Assembly (NCBI RefSeq): GCF_047495875.1
Contig: NC_092474.1
Span: 11,160,501-11,224,500, forward strand
DNA length: 64,000 nt
Reading direction: 5' to 3'
Source: Pithys albifrons albifrons
Taxonomy: Eukaryota; Chordata; Aves; Passeriformes; Thamnophilidae
Each line of letters opens with the position of its first letter. Position 1 is the first letter of the stretch. Position numbers and translations under genes: made by a program. Below the pieces are notes generated by a model. That model was not told where the DNA came from. It worked only from the letters and a program-made list of their open reading frames with translations, and did no database searches. This document shows, piece by piece, positions 1 through 14,727 of the stretch.

Positions 1-3000
1 GTTCCTGGATTCCCAGCTCTTCTCTGGAAAGAAAATATGTTTTGCTACTGAAACAGAAGGAAAAGAGGAAACAACAAAAATCTTGCTTTAGAATAATAAT
101 TTCAAAATGATTTTTGGGCTGGCACCGTAAACCACCATCAATATTTTGCACACCTGGAGGTTTCTCAATTTGGGAGTCTATGACAGACTTTTCCCAAGGT
201 TTTTAATTCAGGTCAACTTTAAATTATTATTGAAAGCATTCATCTATCCAGGAAAGTTCTTATGTAATAGTAGTGCTTGCATTCAGCTCCTTTAGAGGGC
301 TTCAGCTCGTATGTGCTGATTTGTGCCCAGAGGGATTCCCTGTGTCAAGGAACCTCCTCCACTGGTGTGGAGAAGAGCAATTGGAACCATGGTGGGCTGG
401 CCACGACCCACCCAGCTGCTCTCACCTCCCTCCTCAACAGGATGGGGGAGAAAATAAGATTAAAAACTTATGGGTTGAGATAAAGACAAGGCAATCACTT
501 ACTATTAGAGGAATTTGAAGTTAAAACAATGATTGGAAAGGTAATAGGCAAAGCTCAGACTGGCTATTGCGAGGGGCTGGATTAATAGTGGGGATTTTTT
601 TGTGGTTTAAAATGGTGACAGACGAGGGTGGAGCTGTCCTGAGGGTGTACATTGCCCAGCCTGGCAGGGTTGTGATGGTGCCACTTCCATTTTGATATGA
701 GGAGGGATTTTTGTGGCTGATGTGGTCAGTGAAGCTGTGAAGGTGTGTGGAGGTGTGGAGTGCTGGCCAGCACTGCCCCCATCCCAGCCAAATGATCTGG
801 TGGGGACAAATCATCCTTTCCTCACCTCAGCCCTCCCTCTGCCACTGCCCAGATGTGGGAGGTTGAACTACTCTGAGTATGTAACACCTGGTGCTGGTGT
901 GAGAGCTGCACTGCTGGGGGAGGGTGTGTGGGGAAATGAGCATTCAGGGAACCTGCAAAACACAAGATATTTTGGTTGTAAGTATCTAATACAAATTATT
1001 AATGTTGATCCCAAGGGATATTTTTAGAAAAAAAGTGGATTTTTAAGACTGTACAATGGTAAGTAACATATACCTGTAGTATATCCAGTTGCTATAGGCA
1101 GACTGGCAGGTGCATTAAACACCAGTAGCCAAGTGAGTGCATCTGCTCAGTTTTTGCAGATGAGATTTACCTCCTAACACGGGTTTGTTTTGCTGCTCAG
1201 GAACCATCTCAGCAACCTGGCACAGCACCTGTCAGCCCACCCTTTGTGTTCCTCCCAGTGTGACCCCCTGGCTGCTGCTTCACTTAGGACAGACATGTCA
1301 GTAGGGATGTGCAGGATTCAGCCCCAGGTCTCCTCAATGGGGCCTGCCCTTGAAGCCACACACCCCTGTGAGACTGTGAGCTGGATGTGCCACCTGTATT
1401 CCTCCCTCTGCACCTCTTTCAGTGCAATTCAGGCAAATATCTGGAATTTGGTACCTTTGTAGCACACCCCTCCACACTCAGATACCTGTAATTTTCTTTG
1501 CTCGCCTGCAGGTTTCCTCCTGGTTATTCTTCTCTCCTCTTACTCAGAGGATCCCATAAATCCATATCTGCTCAGAGAGAAGGGTTTGGTATTGTGACAC
1601 AGTGCCTGACCCCCTTTTTCACAGCCATACAGGCTGGTGAGCCCTCCCTTCAGTGGGAAACAGGCTGATGTAAAGCACAGGCCAGCTAGATTGGTTGGGG
1701 AGTCCTATACTGACAACAGAGCAGGGGGACAAAAGGCACTGGAATGACTCTTTTATGAGCATCAGGCTCAGGACACGTTACTGACGGGAAAAGCCTCATG
1801 GCTGTATCATTAAACCTGTTCTGAGAGGATTCTGTGAGACAAAGGGCAGCAGTGGCAGCTTATGCTAAGCTCTGCACTACTTTCACAATTGAGACATTTT
1901 GGAAATATGAGCCTTCATTGCTTGCATGAAAGTGAGAATTCTTTGCTGCAGATTTGTTGCCTTTCCCTTCGGAAGGACAAGTGGGACATGCCTAGAGTGT
2001 CCTTTGACCTCGTTCCTGTTTACCTGAGTTTTAAAATAAAACAAACTGAGAATGTGGGCTCTTTCTTCTCAGCATATCCCAGTCATGCAGTGGCTGCTGT
2101 GGGTGGCAATGGGTTAATGCCCACCAGCTCTGATGCCCCACACCAGAGCTGGCTCTAAGAGAGAGCAGAGAGCACCTGGGGCTTTGTCTGGGGGCGTGGG
2201 GTGGGCTGGCACCTGCTCCTTGAGATGAAGTGTAGTTAGAGTGGAGATGTTTAGTTCCTTGATAGAAGCCTCTACAAACCTCAGGTTGCCTCAGGCTGAA
2301 GCTGAATTGCCTGTTTTGGGAGCTGAAGTGTTTGCACTGGCTGACTTTGGTTGCTTCCCATGTTTCTCATGGCTGGAGGGGTGGAAGTGCTGCTGGAGAT
2401 GGAAATAAAAAAGTGGCAGTATCTTAACATGTCCAAGTGTCCTTGAAAAGTCCTTTGAATAAAGACAGTGAGCTTTTGCTGCATCATTAAGCAAAGCATG
2501 AAAGAACAGATAGGCAGAGTTTTCCTGGCAATGCAATTGTTCTTTTTATGCCTTCCTGTAAGGTTGGGTGATACATGAGAACCAGTTTGCAAGGCAAACA
2601 TCTGAATACTTTGGTCAAGGGCTTAGGGGAACGGATGCAAAATGGTGGTCTCCATCTTGTCTTTTATTAAGTGCTCAGGTAACTGTTTGGCTGAGGCCAA
2701 TCCCCATTAGCTTGGACTAAATCAATTCACAGGATTAGGAACTGCTGCTCAGAGCAGAAGCAAGGGCAGTTGTGTGCCATATGGGGGCAACTCTACCTGG
2801 GTTTAACACCACCAGGTTCACTGTTTGAATGAGAGAAACAGCTCCACAAGTGGCTGTGGGTTGTGCACATGTTTCAGGAGGTGCTTAAACATGAGCCTCC
2901 CTTTTTTATGTTTTATTCTTGACCTAAGCATTTGGCTCTCATGGAGAGGAAAATACAGTGTGTGGAAAAATGAGTCAGCCAAGCTTCCTGTGGGAGGGAC

Positions 3001-5880
3001 TGCCCGAGGCACGATGCTTTGAATGCTGCAATAAATTAGCACTGGAGATAACTCAGAGGACAAAGTGTGCCTGGAGGACACACCATGCTAAGCAGTGCAC
3101 GAAGTGGCTCTGGCTCTCCTGTGTGCAAATTCCCCTGGCAGAAGAAGTGTGGGAGATGAGACAGCCCTGCACTGCGGCCCCGGGCTGGGGTGTGTCACAG
3201 GGCTCTCAACACAGCTGGGAATGGGCCTGTTGGCAGCACCTGGGCTCCTGGGTGTTGAGAAGAAGTAGGGTAATAACTTGTAACACTATCAGGCTCTTCT
3301 AGTTCTGTGTGGATGCTGCACATCACCTGGAATGCAGCATTTGCTGCTCTGAGCTTCAGTGACCTGTTTGCAGGTGGAAGCAGGAAGGGCTCACGGCTGC
3401 AATAGCAGGTCTGGTGATGCTCAAGGGGAGCTGAGGGGAAGCACCACATTAATGTCAGGGGAGCACAGCTTGGCTCCAGTGTGGTGCAAGGGGGCCTGGG
3501 ACCTTCAGGCTAAAACCTCTGCCATTCCACCACACCTCTGTGAGTGACTGCAGCTCCTGAGGTCTTGCCTTGGACTAGCAGAGGGAATGGGACAGTGTGA
3601 AAGGTGGATGGCTCATGTTTTGCATCAGTAAGTTCAGTGGCCTGCTCTCCTAGATAACTTGTAATGCATTTCTAATGCCTAATTTCCATGAATAAGTGAT
3701 TTTTCTCCTGACAAAAGGCGTATTTCATCTTGATAGAGCATTTAGGCCGTCACCTTTGATGTGTGTTCTTAATCCAGATTTGCTTGAGCTTAGTCTGACT
3801 TTTCTACATGAGCTAAAGGTTGAAAAATATTCCAGTAAATTTCTAGTGAGCCATAAGCATAGGTCAGATGATGGGATAATAAAATACAAAATGCCTGACT
3901 AGTTTGGAAATTACTGAACTGGAAATGTGAAGATTTAACCTGGTCATTAAAACCTTTTGAAGAATTAAGCAGAAGGTTATGATGGTGGAGGCAAGGAGAA
4001 ATGTAACATTCCCTCCTGTTCTGAGAGGCTTTGCTCTCTTCTCCTGGTAGCCAGAAGTGAGGGCAGCCAATCTCCATTCTTGAATTAATTTTTTTAATGA
4101 AATTCTTTTAGTCTAAGACTTTAAACCTGGAGTTGTTCAAACTCAAAAGTGCCTGGAGGAAAGAGACAATAATTAAACTTCTTGCAGCCTCTTATTCTGG
4201 TTTTAAGCACTCTGTCCCCTTTATTTCAAAGAAAATTAACTGAGCTCCATTGGGGATATCTAATATGTGATGGTAGGATAGCAGCTCTGTCTGCTCTTGA
4301 AATCTTCATTTATACACCTTGGTAAGCTCAGGATACACTGGTTTATGATTTAGTAGTAACATACAAACCAAAAGTTTTCCAGTATATGTAGACCTGATGC
4401 TCAAACTTGCAGTTACAAACATGACAACACTGGTGTCCATTCCCAGACACATAAAACAAGTGAGTGCCAAAGAAGATGGGGCAAAATTCAAGGACTTGGT
4501 TTAAAACACATTAATCTCTTTCAGGAATTCTTCAGACATGAAGAGAGAAAACATTATCTAAAATGTAGATTTTATGGTAGATTGACCTGGAGATGTTTTA
4601 TTAGTTTTTAAATCCCTGCAAAGTTTGATTCCAAGTAACTTCTATCAGGCTGTTTATTAAAAACAGTGCTGATGTGTGTTTGCTCCTTTCTTTCAAAACT
4701 TGATCAATTTATTTCAAAACTCAGAGGAGGAAGAGCTAAGAAGTCTTTTTCAGGAGCTTGGTCTAACTAAACCAAGACAGAAGATGTTCTGTGTAGGGGG
4801 CTTATTTCTCATAGCTGATACAGCAGAACTTGTGGCTTTAGAAAAATAAAGAAACCCAAACCCTACAGTGAATACTGGCCAGGATGAGAGTACAGCTTCA
4901 AACCATTCCATGAAAGCCTTGTCTTCACTAAAGGCTTTAATCACTGATATGTGCAATAGGGTCATAAGTGAAAGGTGAATGCCATAAAAATGAGCAAGTC
5001 ATCACAAAGTTTTGGGAAAAAAACCCCAAACATGCAACTCTCATGGCAGTATGTCACATTCCAATGCTTAAATAAAAAGATAGAAATCTACTTTCTTGGA
5101 GGATTGTTCTGGAGCTGTTAGGTAACACATTACTTTACAATATTTCTTGGTCAGCTAGTATTTGATCTGTCATTCCAAGCACAACAGAACTGGGCTGGAT
5201 ACCTGCAGACAAAGAGCTTCTAAAGATACCATTTCACTTAGGAATACTTCTTCCTGTACTTCAGCAGCCTCCAGCTATACCTGAATTATTCTCCCTCGTT
5301 GGCAGCATGAAAATACCTGTTTGGAGCACGAGGCCTTTGGAGCAGACTTTGAGCACAAGGCAGACCTTGCTCTTGGTAATCACTGACAAAAGATAATTAC
5401 AATGTGTTCATAATGACATCTGAGCACTTTGATTCGCTGGAGCCGAATCCATACTTTGTACTTTACCATATGTAATAAATACACCAACACTCGTCTCCTT
5501 TCAGCCCAGCTCTGCTCTGCTTCCACCAAGGTTCAGCCTGTGACTCAGTGCAGCAGATGCTGGAACACAGAAGCACTTGTTTACCTTCTGTGCAGAGCCA
5601 CAGATGTCAGCACTAAGGGGATTAAGCCTTTAATTCCTAGATCCTCAGGGCAGGGCTTGGCCTTCAGAGCAGTCTGCACCTCCACAGTGGTGTGTAGGGG
5701 CAAATATGCAACAGTAACTTCTGTTTTAAAGCCTGAAATAAGCCACAGCAGGTGTATTCAAAGCTGAAGATAAATTTTCTGAACAACACCTGTAACCCAA
5801 TTTTGGGAAGGCACCAAGTACTTCTGTAAGTGGCCAGATCTTGTACATGTGCCAGCCTGGCAGGTGAAGTGTTCCTCTGA

Positions 5881-6180
5881 AGAATCATAAATCATAGAAT
5901 CAGTTGGGTTGGAAAAGACCTCTGAGATCAAGTCCAACCCTTGATCCAACCCCACTTTGATTACCAGATCATGGCACTCAGTGCCACATCCAGTCTCACC
6001 TTAAAAACCTTCAGGGTCAGAGAATCCACCCTCTCTCTGGGCAGCCCATTCCAATGCCTGAGCACTCTGTAAAGAATTTCTTCCTGATATCCAACCTAAA
6101 CCTCCCCTGGCAGAGCTTAAGCCTGTGCCCTCTTGTCCTACTGTTCGTTGCCTGAGAGAAGAGACCAATCCCCAAGAGAC
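5881..6180 (-). repeat. CR1 LINE 3' fragment, reverse orientation
   Basis: The plus strand reads as the reverse complement of a CR1 3' end. It starts with ATCATAGAATCA, continues with GGTTGGAAAAGACCTCTGAGATC, and then carries the characteristic stretches on the match to 'caagtccaaccc', 'cagatcatggcactcagtgc' and 'gggcagcccattccaatgcc'. Similarity fades after the block ending GAGACCAATCCCC. It is therefore a 5'-truncated copy of about 300 bp, the usual form of CR1 in bird genomes. No coding capacity remains. Confidence 0.93.
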
Positions 6181-9100
6181 TGCAGGGATGTAGCTGTGGC
6201 CAGTCTCTGGATGATGGGAGGGTCTGGAAACAAGAATGTGGATCTCTCCTCGGAGCTTTGTCCTCCTACAATCTAGCTTTCTAAAAGTCCTTGCATGAAT
6301 TTATTTAAATTACAGCTTTTGGCAAACTCACTGGCATTTTGGTACTTAAAGTCCTACAAAAAGCTGTGCTTGGAAATAAAAAATAAAGCAAGTAGATGTG
6401 GAGAACAAACATAGCTGAAAAACGAGGTGGGTGCAGCACATGCTGTGGGATGGTGTATGAAGTATACTGTACTCTGCCAAATCATACACATGTAGGGGAA
6501 TCATTGTCAGGGACTGGAAAGAGCCCCTCTCTGTATGAGTTTCAGGCTTTGGTGTATCAGTGAATATCATTAAAGGTAAAATACACATGGTCCTGTATGG
6601 GGAAGACACCTCAGCCACAAACCCTTCATGTATTCAGTCACTTGTCTCAAGGAGTGGAGGTGCAGAGCTGCCAGAGGAAGAAAAACCTGCTGTGTTAGTC
6701 ACTGCCTGAGGGCTGAAGTCCAGTGAAGTGCTGCAAAGACTGTGCTTGACTGTGGGCAGCAAATCTGCCCCCAACATGTTAGACTTGGACTTGCACCTGT
6801 AGCTGAGGTTTTACAAATGCAGGTCAGGTGTCACTGAGTCAAAAGCCCTTTCCCCCACTGTCTGAGATGCTGCTTAGAGGGATAAGAATCATTCAAGCTG
6901 TGGTTTATTGGCACAGAGGCTGCTGCTTTCTGACAGCTGGCTCCAGGCAGATGCAACAGGCTCTCAGGAAGCCTGGGCTGAGGCAGGGGCAGGGCTAGGC
7001 AGGTCTGGGGACTGATCTGCAGCCCAGGCATGGGGCAAACCAGCACTGGGGTGTGGAGACCCGTAAGCACTGCACAAAATCTTAGACTGGGAAACATTGT
7101 ACAGACAGAATTAGCAGCCTGTGCTGTGCCTGATGCTGAGAAAGCATAGGCATGGTGGCTGAAGGTTTGATGTCTGAGGCTTTGCCTGGTAAGGAAAAGC
7201 ATCCTTGATGAAGCTGCCATGAACAGAGAAAGGTTCCCTGATTCACCTTCAGTGGTCTGTCTTGGAGGGACAGAGTGTGCAAAGACCTGGAGGTGCCCCT
7301 TGGGAGAAAGGGGAGGGAGGAGAGAAAATGCTGCTGGCTTTGCCTCTGGTGCTTTGAAGCAAATGTCACTACTGATGAGATGTACCCCATGCATGTGCTT
7401 TTTGGCCCTAACTAGGGAACAGGAGACCAGCCATAAACTGCAACAAGAAAGACACAACCAAAGTGGTGTGGCAGAAGTTGTTCTTCAGCCTCAAAGACTC
7501 CCTGACAAGTTACTTTTGGGAGAGTGCTTCATTTTGAAAGCCCTGTTGGAGTGTGCTCATACTTAAATTGTGACAAATTTCATTGCTTTCCAGTTATGTT
7601 CTTTTATCATTTTATCTTCAGCAAAGAGAGCTGCCTTGCTTCAGTGTGTGTGTGTATTATCCTGCACTCAAGCTCTGGTTCTTCTGCTACTACAGTGGGA
7701 TTTTACACTGGGATCTTCCCTAGCTTCACTGCATATAAATGATTAACTTCCTCTTGCTGCCTGAAATCAAGAGCAATGTGACCAGTGACAGAGGAGACCA
7801 TGGCATTCAGTTTCCAGCAGTTTTTATTATTCCTGCTGTTGTAGCTGAATTTCTCTCCATGCACAAACCTGTGGCAGCAGCGCTAAATCTCCTGAGTGCC
7901 TGCTGTGTGCTGGAGTGTCTAAAATGGTGCTGCTTAGAACTTCTGCCAGTACACAGACATGTGAGTTAGGAAGACTTCATCCTACCTGTGCTAAAAACCA
8001 CCTGCCTTTAAGCCCTTGATCTGTTTTCCCCCTCCCTCCATGTCTTGCATGTGATGAGGTGTGTGCTGGAGCTGGCAGATGGCTGGGGAGCAAACAGGTT
8101 CACAGAAACATGCAAAGAAACCACGTTGCATCATTGTCAACCAGCTTGTGCCAAGACTTGGATTTTCTTCTGCCTGTCACTGCCCTGCCTACACTGGCTT
8201 CCCCATCACCCCTTGGCTTCACTGTTTTGTGACCTCCCTCCTGGAACAATCATGGAGACTATTTTTCCCCTCCTCTCTCAGCTCTCTCTAGTTGATTAGT
8301 GTAAGAGATATCAGACATGGCACATTGCTGAATTCATATATAGACACAATGCTGTGCCAGAGATTTGTTTGCCTAATTACAGAAACACTATTATTTCTGC
8401 TGTAGAATGTCTGGATTTGGTTTTGCTCCTGAGGCTGGTGCGGCTTTCAGCCTTTCTTTGGCTCTGCTTAAAGACTTTTTTTATTCTGTTGAATTAGAGC
8501 AGATGTCCTCAAGCTGGGATGTTACAAAGAGTCTGATGAAGTGAAGAAGGAACAAGTAGTTTCACCATGTCACTAGTGCACCACAGGCTGTTTTTATCAC
8601 TTAGATGCTCCAACCCTTAACACTTACACATAGTGCAGTGCTACTCAGCTCCATGCACTGGCAGACTTTGCATTTCTCATGGGGGGACAGGTTTCATGTC
8701 AGTATCACACATGGCAAAAGCTGGCTTTGGGTGCCCAGGGAGGCCAAATGGGGTACCAAGAGACAACCAACTTCTTCCTCACGATGCCTAAACATGGCAC
8801 AGAGAAGAGACATTCTCCACTTGCAGAAAGTGTGTGTTGTACCTCCTTGATTTGATGCTTTGGTGTCTGCCTGAGCAGTGGGGAGGAGCAGCCCACAGTG
8901 CTCGCTCAGAAAGTCTTGGTACAACTCATGTCAGACAGTGTATGCACATCAAGCAATGACCTGAAACCCAGCTGGTTTACAGAAATTAATAGGTTAAAGT
9001 GTATAATAAGTTTGTTAAGCTCTTGCAGGGATTTGGAATTTCCCAGTGTGATCCCCACTGGCACCAAGGGATGAAGAAGATAAAGACATTAGAGCCCAAG

Positions 9101-12100
9101 TTTTCAGCACAAGCCTTTCCTTAAGTACTGATTCAAAATTCAGCTTTACATATCAAGATGTGAAACACCAAGTATACCCATGTCTCAAACTCATTTGTTT
9201 GGAGGACAAGACAAATACTACCACTTAGAAAGCTCCATATTGGTTTTCATCTTTACTCAGGTTTGCTGAAAGGTTCTCAGATTTAATATTGTTTATGGCA
9301 ACATTTAAACACTACCAGGAAAGAAGAGTGTTTGGCCAGGTCCCTGCACAGAGCCGGAATTTACAGGAGGGCTATAAGGCTCACTGGGGCTAATCCCTGC
9401 TGGCATTATACATCATCTGACAGTTGCCAAGGAGACAAGGATAAGCTGAGTGAAACAAGATATGTGAGAAGGGTATTTATGGACATTTGCCTAACGATGC
9501 TGGTGGAATGCACTGAAAAGTGATTACATGAGTGCCTTTGAAGTACTGCCTCTTCTGTGATGAATATGGAGGACTGGTACACATGCAAGAAGTGTTCCAG
9601 TGATATTAAAGCAGAAGCAGCTTGGCCTTGATTTTTCCAATTTATCCTGCAGTGGCCTCACCCACTGTTGTGGAAGGGGCAGACAAGGCTGCAAGATAGT
9701 TGTCCAGCCACCTGCACTCTGTGGCATCAGCAGAGTATAAACAAGGATAAACAGTACAAAGAAGCCATTTCAGTCTGTGATGCTGACAGTAGCTTAATGA
9801 AAACTGCTCACTTCACGTGCTTGAAATACTAGGAAGTGCCTCATGCAAATGTCTTGTGTGCCAAGGGATGTGAGGGGAAGGAAGAGTGGAGGAGGTGTGT
9901 GTGTACACACAGGCATGGAGGTGTATGTGCCTTGTCAGTGGCTTTCCAGACAAGCAGCTGTTTCCTCCATCCCTGTGCCCAGGGTGAGCTCAGTTGCCCA
10001 TGGCCACCTGTGGGTGCTCATGTCACATTCACTGAGCTGTGGGCAGGGTTAAAATCACAGGTTACTTGGTATGTGGAGTCTGAGCAGGCATTTGGGTCAA
10101 TTGTGGCACTTTCCCTGACCTGGGGTGACTTACAGCTCTGCTTAGGGAAATTAAAAGAAGCCAGAGAGTTAATATTTTCATTTGAACAAGTCTGGAAAGG
10201 CTTCTGCATCATCTGTTTCACATAGGAAAATATTTTCTTGGCAGTGTGCTCACTGACCATGAGAGGGGCAGAGACTGGTGGACAAGGCCCCTGTCTGGGA
10301 CCAGGAGCACTCAAGCTGTGTGGTCTGGAGCTGCTCCACACTGGGCAAATCTTCCCTTCCTGTGCTCAGGTGGGGCAGTGACCTGCAAGGAGGCAGAAAG
10401 GCTGCCTTGTCTCCTTCCCTCTCCCTCTCCCCCAATTTGACCTCCTTAGTCTCTGGTACTGTCCCTTGATGGAGGATTATGAAGGATGGGAAGACAGAAG
10501 GAATTTTCTGAGTTTTGAGAGCCTGATGCAAATGACTCCTTTGAAAGGAGGGAGCTGCTGGGAGCCAGCCTGCAGCTCATGGGCTGTGTCTCGTGATGCC
10601 AGAGTTAATCTGGGTAAGCAGAGATTAACTGAGCTGCTGGATTGGATAATGCCTGGAATGGTTTCTTGCAGCCTTTGCTGATAAAGCAGCCCAAGACTCA
10701 GGGACCCCTCCTTGTCTGCAGCCCTGCAGGGTGAGGGCCCTTGCCCATGGCACCGGTGCCTCAGGCACAGAAAGGCCCCAGGAAGAGGCAGTACTAATGA
10801 CATCGATTTCATAAGCGTTTGCCCTGAGCTCTTAAAGCTTTGAATATTTATTAATTAGTCCTCACTAAGAGGTCTGGTCCCTTGTGCTCAGGTGAAGAGG
10901 GAAATGAAGACAAGAATCACAACATTTAGGGAGAATTTGTGCACAAAGTGAAATAACAACATCCAGCAAAGCCTAGGGAAATAAATCTCTCTGGAACAGA
11001 GGCAAAGCTACAGGAAAAATTTGAGTTGGCAAATCCCTGTGCAACTTCACAGCTGATCAATAGATGTTATTTGGACAAATATCACACTGCTAAATTCTGC
11101 AAACAGTCTCTTGAACAACATGGTCATTTCAGCCTTTCTCATTTGGCTTCATCTAAACATAAATCTGCTGGAAAGTGTGACTCCCACAAATCTGAGTCTG
11201 TTCAAGAGCTCATGTTCAAGCAAAGGTTGGAACCTACCTCTGAATAGTTCCCTGTTTACATTTGTTTATACTTTTTCATTACTTTATGCCCATGCTGAGT
11301 GAAAATGCAAGTTCCAAAGGCTTCAAGAACACTTATTCCTTGTGAGTATTCCTTCAGGCTTCTCTGACTCTTTCCTTTCATATTCATAAACAGCAAGAAG
11401 ACTTGACCTGATGTTAGTGAAATTCTTGTCTGCATAAAAGAGAAAGCTCAGAAGGCTTAACCTTGCCTAGTTCTTCTCATGTCAATGCAAAAGTTGGCCA
11501 GCCCTGCCTGACTGGTGACTACTTGGCCACTTCCCAAAAGCTTCCTTTGAAGGAAACCTTGTAGGATCTCTGGTCCATCTCCTCTAATCAGCCAGCCTTG
11601 TGGTGAGGATGTTTTTTCATGTCATTCTAATTCTTACACTGCAACTTTTACACATTGTCCTTATGTAAGGGATATGAAGAATGAAGCTTAAACTCTGTAA
11701 AAGAGCAATGTCTGACTATTGGCCTTGTCCTGGGCTGGTACACTTTCAGTATGGGACACAGGCCACTGCATTCCTAATCCACACCCTAAAGCCCCCCACC
11801 CCAGTTCATCCCCATTCTGTAAGATCAAGAAAAAAGTTTTGGTGTATTCTGCCTATGTGGAGAGGAGATTTTTCCTTCACTATGATCTTTTTATTGGTTT
11901 ACACTGACAATTGCTGCCTAAACTGTCAGTGTTTTGGTTTTTGGTGTTGCAATAAAATCTATGCAAATCATTTGCTAACTAAGTAAAGAAACAATATACT
12001 CTTTAAGTACTTCTCCTAAAGGTCCCTTTCTCTTAAATTTTGTGGATGTTTACTGGGTCCTGAAACACTTCCTCTGCAAAAGCTATTAGGACTATGGATC

Positions 12101-14654
12101 TCTTCTGTAAGTGTAGATACTTCCCTCTAGCAAGTCTCAAGGTTTGTACCTCCTTGTGGTCCTGGGGTGGGCAACAAATCTGCTGGTCTATCCCTGAGTT
12201 GCAGAAAACTTCAGTTTTCCTGGATCTGAACTTGTAGGCAAACAAATACAATGGTGCTTTGTTCCACAAGTAACCACGAATAGCTCAAGGTAAATGGTTG
12301 CCAAATTGAAGGCTTTCTGTGAGCACTCCTGTCACTGCAAAGCTCTGCCAAATCTGCAAGTGGATTCAAGACTTCCAAGGATATGGAGAACAAGGGAATC
12401 ACAAGGTTAAATTTTACCCTCTGGGTGTACTGGAAGTTGGGGCCAACGTGACCCCAAAGGAACTGAGGGATGAATTGGCCTCCCAACAGCTTAAGGAACA
12501 AAACTGCAGAGACAACTACCAGCATGGGACTGGGGATAACTTAAGCTTCAGCTGATGTTTCTCCAGGAGGGGAGAATGAATGAGATGCAAAAGGGAAGAG
12601 GGGCAAAATGAAGGCAAAATGTAACAGAATTTTCTTTGAAAAGTCAGGTGAACTGCACAGTGGAACTAGTAAATGGTATTTAAAGGGCAAATTCAATGAG
12701 CTGGATGCTTTAGTTACCCAAACATCCTCAGCTCTTGTAACTGTTCTGTGAGAGCTCTCTGTTTATGACACATCTGCATTAATCATAACCCAGCTGAAAC
12801 TACCTTTTAAAAGTGCTCTTTCTGTTCTTCAGCACTAGAACCTTCTTGGGAAAAACAGTTAGGAGATGGTGAGAACAGCAAATGGAAATGTTCCCAACAC
12901 TTCTGATCTTGGCAGTCCCCCTCAGACACTGACGGGCATCCTGTCCATGATGGAAATCTGGTGCAAATCTCAGCAGCTACAGAGCTGAGCCTCTGCAGGA
13001 GGATACCCATGAGGTTGTTAGTGAGATGCTCTCTTGGCCTACCTATGAGCAGCCTTTTACTCCACTTGCTCTGCCATGCAGGTCCCTTGACTTACGTCCT
13101 CATCCATCAGTTGGTTCCTGTTGTACTCTTGCCTCTGGACAGTGTTGTGTTCCCATCTGTGGTGGCATTTCCCATCCCCAGGGTGGCACTGCCAAGCATT
13201 AGCCAGCTCTGTATTGCACTGTGCCATCAGCAAGTCTTGCTGATCCTTCATCTGTGCTCACAACAAACTGGGTTTTGCCAAATGCCATTCTAAACAATGT
13301 TGGTTAAGCTCTAGGCTGTTTTGCAAGAGCCCTCAGTGATTTCATGGGTAATCAGAGCACCCAATACAGCTGGCAAAAACCCCTCAGTGTAGAAGAGAAC
13401 TCCCTCTTGAGCTATTCTCCTCTAAATTGCATTTAGAAAAGCAATCCTAAATGAAAAAAAAGAAGGAATTTAAAGACTTTCATTATAAGGTGTGCAAACT
13501 TTATAACCCAGAATGGCTCTTTAAAGATCAAATGCTTTTAATTGGTTTTTTCTTGTGTATATATTTGCAAAGCCTTCAATCATGTTCAGCTCTGGTTCTA
13601 GCTAGTAATGCAGTGGCTGGATGCAAACACCTTGTGTCCTACTTTCTAGAATCTCCTGGAGGAAGTGTTTACAGCAAGTGTGAATAAGCAGAAATATTTT
13701 GAAAGAATTTCTTCTGCCCATGTGTTCCTACCTCTGAGATACTGCATAAGAAAACAATTCCTATAAACATAATGACATGGACCTAAACAGAATGGCCACT
13801 TGAAATTTTTAGTGCAGTGCAAGAGGGGAGGAAGGGACTCGTTTGGATTTTTATCTCATCACTCCACGACAAATTTAATGTCAGTTTCACGTTGGATTCT
13901 GACTTTCAGATGTTCACAACTTAGTGCTGCTGCTGCTATCAGGAACTTCAGAAATCTCTTCTAGAACCACTGGCTAGAGGAGAAAGCTGGGTTGGGCTTA
14001 GCTGAAGTGCAGGGAAAAAGTGTGTGGCTGATTCCCACGTGCTTCACATCTGTGTGTGTGTCTGTCTGTCTGTCCTGGACAGTGCTCTGAACACTCCTGC
14101 TGTTGCGCTGCCCCGGGGCAGGGAGGGGTGGTGGGATCGGCTGTGGGCTCTGTGGTGTCTCACGGTGCAGCCTCTGCTGCTCCATCCCGGCACCACGAAC
14201 CTCTGAGGTGTGAGGTGAGCCATGCCCCGTGTGGAGGAGCAGTGGCTCTGGCAGATCATCGTTTCTGTTGTGCCCTGCTCCGACCTGGGCCCTGGGGACA
14301 TGCTCTGTGCCAAGCCCTGGCAAAGTCACCCTGCGGGGGCTGAGCCACCTGCTCACAAGGGGCTCTTTGTTCCCAGGAAATGTATGTATGGCCAAACTTT
14401 CAGAGCGAAGATGTCTGGGAAGGTCTCTCCCCACGCGGGTGGATGTTTTAGGCGCAGTGGATGTTTTAGGTGAGGCACAGCGTGCACAGAACTGGCTCCA
14501 CCGTTTAAGTCCTAAGGGTCTCGAGTGAGCTTGGACAGTGACAGTGAAGTCCTCGGGACTGTCACAGCACCCGGTACTAACCGGGGCTGACCCTGCTGAG
14601 CATCCGAGATCTGACGGGATCGGATGGCAGGGAGGCATTGAACTGCCAGGGGAC

Positions 14655-14727
14655 GGCCCCCACTGGGACTCGAACTCAGGACCTTGGGATTCTGACTCTG
14701 GAGTGCTCTCCTTTACACCACGGGACC
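14655..14727 (-). pseudogene. tRNA-Gln-like pseudogene (decayed tRNA copy)
   Basis: On the minus strand this 73-nt stretch has the layout of a tRNA. The acceptor starts GGTCCCG and pairs with TGGGGGC, with one mismatch and two wobbles. There is a D arm with GTGT/GCAC and a T arm with loop TTCGAGT. Box A (TGGTGTAAAGGAGAGCAC) and box B (GTTCGAGTCCC) closely resemble eukaryotic tRNA-Gln. The anticodon stem is badly mismatched: only two of five pairs form. The anticodon position reads CAG instead of a Gln anticodon (CTG or TTG). I infer a pseudogene, or possibly a tRNA-derived insertion, rather than a working tRNA. The polymerase III promoter boxes could still be active. Confidence 0.65.

Noticed and set aside
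6831..7457. 208-codon minus-strand open frame inside BICDL1 intron 2
   Set aside because: It begins with TTG and has no recognised similarity. A frame of this length is plausible by chance in a window of this size.
12211..12555. Overlapping open frames on both strands suggesting an old processed gene copy
   Set aside because: The plus frame starts at GTG, I recognise no parent gene, and there is no poly(A) tail or target duplication.
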